Assembly (NCBI GenBank): GCA_026224775.1
Contig: JAMFRP010000007.1
Location: 124,001 to 188,000, forward strand
Length of the DNA: 64,000 bases
Source of the DNA: Bacteroidota bacterium
GTDB taxonomy: Bacteria; Bacteroidota; Bacteroidia; Sphingobacteriales; Sphingobacteriaceae
Direction of reading: 5' to 3'
Below, in pieces: positions 40,253 to 47,246 of the stretch (position 1 is its first letter; each line of letters starts with the position of its first letter). A program made the position numbers and the translations under genes. Under the pieces are notes generated by a model. It searched no databases. It saw only the letters and a list, made by a program, of their open reading frames with translations, and had not been told where the DNA came from.

Positions 40253-40924
40253 TTATCCTTTTTGGCTCGATTTGTCTTTAATGCGTTGCTGCCAGTCGGC
40301 TGCTTCTTTTTTCATATCGTATCCCTGGGCTGATAAATAGTTGTTAATCCTTCCTTTGTATTTACCAAACCAGGCGTGTTTCTTTTCTGATGATTCCGCA
40401 TCTATAGCGTGCTCCCTTGCTTCTACCAGCCATATTTTAATTTGTGTTTTTTGCACATCGCTTAAGGTTGGTATTTCATCCAGGTAAGCATTATAAGTTA
40501 AAGGCAATATCCTGTAGGTCATTTGATCTTTAACCTCATCAACTTGCTCATTGTTTAGCTCGGTACCCAATTTTGCTAAATAAGCACTATGTAACTTATC
40601 AAGTTGCTTATCTACATTACTGTCAATTGCTGCTATTTGTGTATTAGCGGCAGCCTTATCATCACCTTGTTTTGATTTTATATCTTTTACTTGTTGATTG
40701 CGGGTATCGTGTATAGCGCTTAAGTCGCGGTATTGATCTACTATTATTGCAACAACACGTTTAAATTTTGCAGAATCAGTAATATTAAGCGCAGTAACTA
40801 TCTTTTCTGATCTTTTGGTAATTACTTGCGTATAATTTGCCTGTTCATTGGCATCTGTGCTTTGCGCATAAGTAAAGGTAATACTGCACAATGTTAATCC
40901 GGCTATTAAAAGGTACTTCTTCAT
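40253..40924 (-). CDS. DUF3826-family secreted protein, function unknown
   Basis: 223 aa starting at the ATG at 40924 (MKKYLLIAG), which begins a signal peptide ending TYAQ; the frame extends 6 codons upstream without improving it. The mature protein is almost entirely helical and charged (ITKRSEKIVTALNITDSAKF, then Lys/Asp/Gln-rich segments) with a hydrophobic block LPLTYNAYLDEIPTL near residue 160, as in DUF3826. No catalytic motif is evident. Being the first gene of the susCD operon, 88 nt before susC, it may be a periplasmic or surface accessory of the transporter. DUF3826 genes recur next to pectin PULs, but I know no demonstrated function. Confidence 0.75.
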   Translation of the reverse strand: MKKYLLIAGLTLCSITFTYAQSTDANEQANYTQVITKRSEKIVTALNITDSAKFKRVVAIIVDQYRDLSAIHDTRNQQVKDIKSKQGDDKAAANTQIAAIDSNVDKQLDKLHSAYLAKLGTELNNEQVDEVKDQMTYRILPLTYNAYLDEIPTLSDVQKTQIKIWLVEAREHAIDAESSEKKHAWFGKYKGRINNYLSAQGYDMKKEAADWQQRIKDKSSQKG

Positions 40925-41351
40925 TATTATATAGTATATCAAAAATGGCTTATATAAATTCTTACTTTTTATTATTCAATCATCAATTAAGATGATTGTT
41001 CTTAAAACACTAATTAATTATTCAACTAAACATCAAATACTTAATCCCGAAAAAAATAATATATATCGTTATTAACTGGTTTTATAATCTTGCAGACATG
41101 CAATGCATTTGGACTGTCTACAATAACAAATATCATGGAAACGTAATAGCTATTACTACCCATATTTATCAACTTATTGTATCATCTTATCATAAGGATA
41201 ATTAGTGTATATAGCAGTATATTTACATTGTATTTTATCAGGAAACTTGATTGGATCAATTTTTTTTCAGTAAATTTAAAATCTCAACCCGGATAGCTAA
41301 TTATTTCCAAGCCAATTATCTGATTATTATTTTAATAGATTTTAGTTCAAA
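40925..41351. promoter_or_regulatory. Divergent intergenic region: DUF3826-susCD promoter and AraC promoter
   Basis: 427 bp of AT-rich DNA between the divergent DUF3826 and AraC genes; both promoters must lie here. I find no perfect TAnnTTTG -7 box; single-mismatch candidates are TATATTTA at 41218-41225 (toward AraC) and GATATTTG at 41127-41134 read on the minus strand (toward DUF3826). Two dyads stand out: CAATCATC/GATGATTG at 40977-40998 and TTGAT-TGG-ATCAA at 41247-41259. Either could bind the AraC-type regulator, which is inference. No coding potential seen. Confidence 0.45.
40977..40998. promoter_or_regulatory. Perfect 8-bp inverted repeat, candidate operator or 5'-UTR hairpin
   Basis: CAATCATC, spacer AATTAA, GATGATTG: a perfect dyad about 53 nt upstream of the DUF3826 start codon. 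Placement fits a regulator site or a leader hairpin of the susCD transcript. AraC proteins usually prefer direct repeats, so a hairpin or another protein is equally possible. Confidence 0.35.
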
Positions 41352-42254
41352 ATGAAACCACATTTTCTTAAAGTAGCTGTACAGCCGCAAAATTCCTTCA
41401 GTATAAGGCATGATATTTTGCCTACCTTCAGGGGTATATGGCACTATCACCCGGAGCTTGAACTGCACTATGTTATCAAGGGGGAAGGCGTACGTTTTAT
41501 TGGTGATAATATCAGCAACTTTTCTTCGGGAGAAATATTACTGCTTGGAGAAAAACTACCACATTGCTGGCGTTGTAAAGAAGAGTACTTCCAACCAGAT
41601 TCCGGACTTAATGTAGAAGTGATTGTTATACATTTTTTGCCTGATTGCCTCGGGCGCTATTTATTGAATTTACCGGAGGCTTATTTGCTGCCAAAACTTT
41701 TTGAAAAAGCTAAAAACGGCCTCATTATAAATGGCAAAGCCAAGGAAGAATTAAAGCAATTAATGCACCGTGCGGTAAATGCCAATAACCTGGATAGGAT
41801 TATTGTACTGCTATCAATACTTAAAGTTTTAGCTGAAAATGAGGCGTTTGAACCCATAACATTATCACATAACGAGTTTCATCAATCAAACGAATTAGAT
41901 ACTATACGCCTTAATAAAGTTTGCTCGTATACGCTAACTAATTATAAAAAGGAAATAAGCCTTAATGAGATCGCGGCTATTGGCAATTTAAGCGTTACCT
42001 CGTTTTGCAGATATTTTAAGTTGATGACTAAAAAAACATTCTCCGATTTTTTAACGGAGATAAGGATAAGCCATGCCTGCCGGTTTTTAATTGAGGATAA
42101 ATTGCCTACAGAAGTAATTTGTTTTGAGTGTGGATTTAACAATATTTCTAACTTTTACCGGCACTTTAAAAAAGTAACCGGCATGACTCCACTGGAATAC
42201 AAGAGAAGATACTTGAAGGGGCAAACGTCGCAAGTTGTTGCACAGAGTGCTTAA
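41352..42254 (+). CDS. AraC-family transcriptional regulator with cupin sensor domain
   Basis: 300 aa, cytosolic. N-terminal cupin (about 20-110): HYHPELELHYVIKGEG and GEILLLGEKLPHCW supply the usual sugar-pocket residues. C-terminal double helix-turn-helix (about 200-290) with ISLNEIAAIGNLSVTSFCRYF, ISHACRFL and CGFNNISNFYRHFKKVTGMTPLEYKRRY. It is the only regulator in the window and the only plus-strand gene inside the PUL, divergent from the susCD unit and converging with the 59-42 kb unit with 19 bp between stops. It probably activates the PUL in response to a monosaccharide such as rhamnose or arabinose. RG-II loci of gut Bacteroides are generally described with hybrid two-component or SusR-like control, so this differs. 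Confidence 0.9.
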   Translation: MKPHFLKVAVQPQNSFSIRHDILPTFRGIWHYHPELELHYVIKGEGVRFIGDNISNFSSGEILLLGEKLPHCWRCKEEYFQPDSGLNVEVIVIHFLPDCLGRYLLNLPEAYLLPKLFEKAKNGLIINGKAKEELKQLMHRAVNANNLDRIIVLLSILKVLAENEAFEPITLSHNEFHQSNELDTIRLNKVCSYTLTNYKKEISLNEIAAIGNLSVTSFCRYFKLMTKKTFSDFLTEIRISHACRFLIEDKLPTEVICFECGFNNISNFYRHFKKVTGMTPLEYKRRYLKGQTSQVVAQSA

Positions 42255-42273
42255 ATTAGCCTGCTCCAAATCT

Positions 42274-44664
42274 CTATTTTGTGTTCAAAACTAAAGTTGA
42301 CGGCTTTAAACCCGTTGAATTAGCTTCAACTAAAACTTCCCCTTTTGTTTTTCGCGAGCGTACCATCAGCAGGCACATGCCGTGGAATGCTTTGCGGTAG
42401 TTTGCTTTAAATGGTTCCATACTTATTTGAGAGCCGTTATCAACACCTGCTACTTCGGCAGGGCCTTTTATTTTAAAAGTAATCAGGTTTTCGGCATCAG
42501 GGACTATGTTTCCATCTTTATCCAAAACTTTTACTGTGATAAATGACAGATCGTTGCCATCAGCATGTATAGATTTTCTGTCGGCAATTAATTGAATTTT
42601 CGCAGGTGCACCCGCTGTGTGAACTTCTTGTGATAATACGATCTTTCCATTTTTACGGGATACTGCTTTTAATGTGCCCGGCTCAAATTTCACATTCCAT
42701 GCTACATGCAGGTCATCCTTTTGTTTTTTCCTTATGCCTAATGATTTGCCGTTTATAAAAAGTTCCACTTCGTCGGCCTGGCTATAATATGCCCAAACAT
42801 CAATCAGTTGACCCGGTTTCCAATTCCAGTGAGGTAACAAATGTAGAACGGGTTTATCCGTCCACTCGCTTTGATACATATAATAAACATCTTTTGGAAA
42901 GCCCGCCAAATCAACAATACCAAAATATGAACTGCGGGCGGGCCACGGATATGGTGTAGGTTCGCCCAGGTAATCGAAGCCCGTCCAGATAAAAAGGCCG
43001 GAAAGGAAATCGTATTTCTTAATAATTTTCCAGGTTTCCTCATGCGTCGAGCCCCAATAAGCGGCCACATTATCATAAGCGGTAACCGCTAATTGAGCAT
43101 TCCCTTGTGTAAACGGGATTTTTGAGCTTTGCGGCCAATGACGGGTAGTATCGGTTGGCGTATCATAAAATCCACGGGTTTCCAGCGCCGACATGGTTTC
43201 GGTAGCGATGAATTTTTGGTTAGGATAATTCTTCAAAAAATTAGCATATACTTCCTGGTGATAGTTTAAACCAACCAAATCCAAAGCACCCGATTGATAG
43301 ATGAAATTTTTATGCGGATCAGATTCGCTTAAGGCGGATGTAACCGGCCTGGTATTGTCAATATTCTTTACAATTTTAACCAGTTCGCGGGTTATTGAAA
43401 TACCGGTACTATCAAATTGTTCGCGGATTTCGTTGCCTATGCTCCATATAAACACACAGGGATGGTTACGATCGCGCAGGATTTGATCTGTCAGATCCTG
43501 TTTGTGCCATTGAGCCCAGTCTTCATGATAATCATGTTTGGTTTTCTTCTTGGCCCACATATCGAAACTTTCATCCATCACCAAAAAACCCATTTTATCG
43601 CAGAGGTTTAAAAACTCAGGAGCCGGTGGATTGTGGGAAGTCCGGATAGCGTTACAACCCATTTGTTTGAGAATTTGCAGTTGCCTTTCTATGGCACGGG
43701 TATTAACCGCTGCGCCTAAAGCGCCTAAATCGTGGTGCATGCAAACACCTTTTATTTTCATGTGGACACCATTTAAGGAGAAACCCTTTTCACTATCGAA
43801 CTTAAAAGAACGTACACCAATGTTAACTTTATCATCATCTAATAATTCGTTCCCCTTGAACAACTGCAGAACGACTTTATATAAATAAGGATGATCGGCA
43901 GACCATAAAATGGGATTTTTAATTACTATATCTCTAATGATACCAACCTGATTAATTGATGATAAATTATCAGCCACCACTTTGCCCATTTCATTATAAA
44001 TAATAGCTTTTAAACGCAGACCTTTATCGGTAGATGATATAGTTGTTTCGACATTTACAGTCGCACTATTATTTGTTATCTGTGGCGTGGTTATAAAAGT
44101 ACCCCATTGTTTAAAATGAATTTTATTGATGGTGGTAAGCCATACATTGCGATAAATGCCCGAACCACTGTACCAGCGTGAATTAGGCTGTTCAGAATTG
44201 TCAACCCTTACGGCGATAACATTTGCTTGATTTCCGAATTTTAAATAGCCGGTGAGATCATAATTGAAAGAAACATAGCCATTGGGTCTTTTGCCCAAAT
44301 AATGTCCGTTTATCCAAACTTCGCTGTTGCGATAAACGCCATCGAAATTGATGATGGTATTTTTGTTTTTTGATGATAAAGGCAATGCGAATGTTTTTCG
44401 ATACCAGCCAATTCCTGTAGGTAGGCCACCTTCACTTGCTGTGGATGGATTTTTTTGGCTGAAGCTACCTTCTATACTCCAATCATGCGGTAAATCGAGA
44501 GTACGCCATTTTTTGTCGTTAAATGTGTTGTTTTTGGCGAGGCTGTCATCGCCCAACATAAATTTCCAACTGCTATCGAAATTTTCGACTTTACGTGCCG
44601 ATTGTGCCGATGCGGTAAACCAACCTGTTAGAATAATTAAGACGAAAACAAAAAACAGCTTCAT
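42274..44664 (-). CDS. GH2 family glycosidase (beta-galactosidase-like, DUF4982-type)
   Basis: 796 aa starting at the ATG at 44664 (MKLFFVFVL), 8 nt from the isomerase stop; the longer start would overlap that gene. Signal peptide 1-20 (TASAQ). GH2 jelly roll (about 28-180), Ig-like (about 185-290), TIM barrel (about 295-590), DUF4982-like (about 625-690) and a C-terminal invasin-like Ig domain (about 695-795, with LIADRKSIHADGNDLSFI). Acid/base Glu412 (SIGNEIRE), nucleophile Glu489 (IATETMSA). This architecture is common for PUL beta-galactosidases and some beta-glucuronidases. Last gene of its unit, converging on the AraC gene. Confidence 0.9.
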   Translation of the reverse strand: MKLFFVFVLIILTGWFTASAQSARKVENFDSSWKFMLGDDSLAKNNTFNDKKWRTLDLPHDWSIEGSFSQKNPSTASEGGLPTGIGWYRKTFALPLSSKNKNTIINFDGVYRNSEVWINGHYLGKRPNGYVSFNYDLTGYLKFGNQANVIAVRVDNSEQPNSRWYSGSGIYRNVWLTTINKIHFKQWGTFITTPQITNNSATVNVETTISSTDKGLRLKAIIYNEMGKVVADNLSSINQVGIIRDIVIKNPILWSADHPYLYKVVLQLFKGNELLDDDKVNIGVRSFKFDSEKGFSLNGVHMKIKGVCMHHDLGALGAAVNTRAIERQLQILKQMGCNAIRTSHNPPAPEFLNLCDKMGFLVMDESFDMWAKKKTKHDYHEDWAQWHKQDLTDQILRDRNHPCVFIWSIGNEIREQFDSTGISITRELVKIVKNIDNTRPVTSALSESDPHKNFIYQSGALDLVGLNYHQEVYANFLKNYPNQKFIATETMSALETRGFYDTPTDTTRHWPQSSKIPFTQGNAQLAVTAYDNVAAYWGSTHEETWKIIKKYDFLSGLFIWTGFDYLGEPTPYPWPARSSYFGIVDLAGFPKDVYYMYQSEWTDKPVLHLLPHWNWKPGQLIDVWAYYSQADEVELFINGKSLGIRKKQKDDLHVAWNVKFEPGTLKAVSRKNGKIVLSQEVHTAGAPAKIQLIADRKSIHADGNDLSFITVKVLDKDGNIVPDAENLITFKIKGPAEVAGVDNGSQISMEPFKANYRKAFHGMCLLMVRSRKTKGEVLVEANSTGLKPSTLVLNTK

Positions 44665-44672
44665 ATCAAACA

Positions 44673-46103
44673 TTAACAAACTTGTACAACATTTATATTA
44701 AGTAATTGCCCCAGCTTGCTAATTTTTGTGGCTATATGCCCCACTCCTACCGCACAGTGATGGGCGGGGCCGTAGCTATTCCAATTGTTTACAAACTTAC
44801 GGGCACCTAAGCTAAATTTATAGCGGCTGTTGGTATTGCCTATTTCCAATATCGGACCGGGTACCGATTCTCCTTCAGCTACCAGCAATATTAATTTACC
44901 ACCTGCCTGCTCCACCACCGATAATAAAGTTACCGGACCATTTTTTACCGACATTTCAACAGATAAACCGCGACCGACCTTACCATGGAACACTTTTAGT
45001 GGCCGTACTTTGGTTTTACCTTCGGCGATAGCGATATGACCAGGCCCATCGTGCCCCATCAACACTACGTCAGCTGCAAAATCCATCGCATAATACTCTG
45101 TGAAAGAACCTCCGGCGCCAAAGGTGTCCATTATCTTCATGGCCTGCGCATTCTTTATTTCGTATTCCCCGGCAACCGGTATACCACGTGCCGTTAACAT
45201 AGAATTACCCAGGATGATAGAGCTAATGGTATCCTCATTATCAAAATTGCCTTCGCCTTTGTAGTAGTAGGCTATTGAACCTAAGTTGTATTTGTTCACC
45301 AATTTATCAAGCGCTACAGATGTTCTTGCTGCCCTTTCTAATTCTTCAATCGTGCAATCTTCCTGTACGTCGAAAAGATGGTCAAATTCGTTTATTCTAA
45401 CAGATATTTCTTCACTGCTTACTTCTTTCCTAAGGCTGGCTAACTCATCAACTTCTATTAATTCTATGTGACCGCCAAAAGTGGCATATTGCTGCGTAAG
45501 GTCGGTGTAAATATCTAACATGCCGCTGTAATAATGCCCCATGCAACCCAAACGGTTATAAGCCATAGTATGTGCCACTTTAGCGGCTTCTAACCATTCG
45601 GTTACTTCATCCCAACATTCCGGATCATCATTAAGCATCCCGGTTATTTGGTGAAATTTAATCCCAGTACGGTTAAATACATTAGCTATTTCAGGAACCG
45701 GACAAGCAGAGCAGAATGCCAGCCACTCACCAGTCATTTTGGTGCGGTCCGTCATCTGGTTAAACTTTTCGTAATCTATTGATGCTTCGGGAGCTAAGTT
45801 CAGAATAATAACCGGCACCTTGGCCCGCTGCACTACCGGCAACACCGTTGAGGAGAGTGCATAGGTGGTTACATATAAAAATATCAGGTCGACGTCTTCT
45901 TTTCTGAAGCGGCTTCCGGCATCAAAAGCTTTTTCGGCTGTATCTATCAGGCCGAGATTTATGATCTCGGGGTGTATAGCTGATAGTTTGTTATTTACTG
46001 TTGTCAGATACCCTTCCAGCCGCTCTTTTAATCCGTCAAACTGCTGCCAGTAAGCATCAAGCCCAATACCGAATAATCCTATTTTTAATGTGTTTGATTG
46101 CAT
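44673..46103 (-). CDS. L-arabinose/L-fucose isomerase-family protein (AraA-like), cytosolic
   Basis: 476 aa, no signal peptide. The four metal ligands of AraA all have counterparts: Glu313 (VAGEYEIKNA), Glu336 (GSFTEYY), His351 (MGHDGPGH) and His448 or His449 (YGPAHHC), matching Glu306, Glu333, His350 and His450 of E. coli AraA in order and spacing. It should interconvert an aldose and ketose, with L-arabinose to L-ribulose the first guess; RG-II also supplies L-fucose, L-galactose and D-apiose, so specificity is open. N-terminal sequence is well diverged from AraA. It is flanked by secreted hydrolases, 11 and 8 nt away, and is one of the few cytosolic enzymes of the locus. Confidence 0.75.
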   Translation of the reverse strand: MQSNTLKIGLFGIGLDAYWQQFDGLKERLEGYLTTVNNKLSAIHPEIINLGLIDTAEKAFDAGSRFRKEDVDLIFLYVTTYALSSTVLPVVQRAKVPVIILNLAPEASIDYEKFNQMTDRTKMTGEWLAFCSACPVPEIANVFNRTGIKFHQITGMLNDDPECWDEVTEWLEAAKVAHTMAYNRLGCMGHYYSGMLDIYTDLTQQYATFGGHIELIEVDELASLRKEVSSEEISVRINEFDHLFDVQEDCTIEELERAARTSVALDKLVNKYNLGSIAYYYKGEGNFDNEDTISSIILGNSMLTARGIPVAGEYEIKNAQAMKIMDTFGAGGSFTEYYAMDFAADVVLMGHDGPGHIAIAEGKTKVRPLKVFHGKVGRGLSVEMSVKNGPVTLLSVVEQAGGKLILLVAEGESVPGPILEIGNTNSRYKFSLGARKFVNNWNSYGPAHHCAVGVGHIATKISKLGQLLNINVVQVC

Positions 46104-46114
46104 GATAACAGTGA

Positions 46115-47236
46115 TTATTTTCTGATTTTGACAGGAGGCGCGATGTAATTCAATGTACTTTTACCCATATCTTTTGATGTGGCTACGGCGATGCCACGCT
46201 GTTGCGCTTTGTTAACTGCGCAGTAAAAATGATAAACAACACCCTTCCAATATATCACCTCAGATTTATGCGCGAATTCATTATCAAAAGGCTCTGAGGC
46301 TTGTATTAGTTTTGCACCAGTCCAATCTGTCCAATGCACCAAATCATATGAACAGGCGAAGCGGTTAAATACACCACCCGGACCAGTCTTCCAGAATGCG
46401 CCGAAATAGAACATCACATAAACGTTGCCTATTTTTTGAATATCAGGATCGCCGGTTATGCCGGGGCCATGGTTTAATACGGGATCTTTACCGTAGCGGG
46501 TCCAATGGATCATATCATCAGATGTCGCCATACCAATACGTTCGGCACCACGCTTTTTATCTACGCTATCGCCATTGGCGTTATAATACATTACAAAAGG
46601 ATGGCCGGTAAGTTTTGACTTATCCCAAATGACGGTTTCTTTATATTGTGTATGATTATCCCACCAGGAAACGCTGGAATCATGTACTGACAATACGGGA
46701 TGGTTTAAACGATCCCACTGATGTACTGTTGCAGGGTCCTGATTGGTGTAAGCCATGCCTATGGAAAGCACGCCTTTTTCGTAACCACGATCATGCCCGC
46801 CGAAATACGACATCCAGTATTTGCCGTCATACTTTTGTGGTTGATAGCTCCCACCCCACTTGTTATCTATGAGCGCCATGTAGCCTGCCTTTTGATTGTT
46901 ATCCCAGTGAGTAGTATCCGAAAATGACATGATACGGCCCATGGTATTCCAATGCAGCAGATCCTTACTATTTGCCAGCGAGGTTTCATAACCACGACCG
47001 TTAAAAATGATGTAGGTCATGAACCATTTTCCATTTTTACGGAATACAGTAGGGCAATCTGTTTTTTTGATATTACTATCGGTAACCATCACCAAACCAT
47101 ATTTGTAGGGTGTTTTTACCTGATCGTAAATTTGCTGCATTACCTTGTCAGGTACTTTGTTTATATCCGACTGCGCGTAAGCTGTGTTTAAGCTAATTAT
47201 GCTGATAAGTGTAATTAATAAATATTTAATTTTCAT
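46115..47236 (-). CDS. Secreted five-bladed propeller glycosidase, GH43/GH32-like, family unassigned
   Basis: 373 aa starting at ATG 47236 (MKIKYLLITL), 10 nt from the GH78 stop; the longer frame would overlap GH78. Signal peptide 1-22 (TAYAQ). Blade motifs with acidic residues at clan GH-F/GH-J-like positions: Asp60 (TDCPTVFRKNGKWF), Glu200 (YKETVIWD), Asp263 (TGDPDIQKIGNVYV) and Glu326 (SEVIYWKGVVYHF). Paired sentences such as SKDLLHW and SYDLVHW are typical of these propellers. The motifs do not match a specific GH43 subfamily or GH130 well enough to name it. Probably releases a pentose or hexose from a side chain. Confidence 0.6.
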   Translation of the reverse strand: MKIKYLLITLISIISLNTAYAQSDINKVPDKVMQQIYDQVKTPYKYGLVMVTDSNIKKTDCPTVFRKNGKWFMTYIIFNGRGYETSLANSKDLLHWNTMGRIMSFSDTTHWDNNQKAGYMALIDNKWGGSYQPQKYDGKYWMSYFGGHDRGYEKGVLSIGMAYTNQDPATVHQWDRLNHPVLSVHDSSVSWWDNHTQYKETVIWDKSKLTGHPFVMYYNANGDSVDKKRGAERIGMATSDDMIHWTRYGKDPVLNHGPGITGDPDIQKIGNVYVMFYFGAFWKTGPGGVFNRFACSYDLVHWTDWTGAKLIQASEPFDNEFAHKSEVIYWKGVVYHFYCAVNKAQQRGIAVATSKDMGKSTLNYIAPPVKIRK

Positions 47237-47246
47237 GTTGAATGAT

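Noticed and set aside
41247..41268. TTGAT-TGG-ATCAA followed by eight T, resembling a terminator before the AraC gene
   Set aside because: The stem is only 5 bp with a 3-nt loop and no GC core, and no gene upstream on that strand needs termination.
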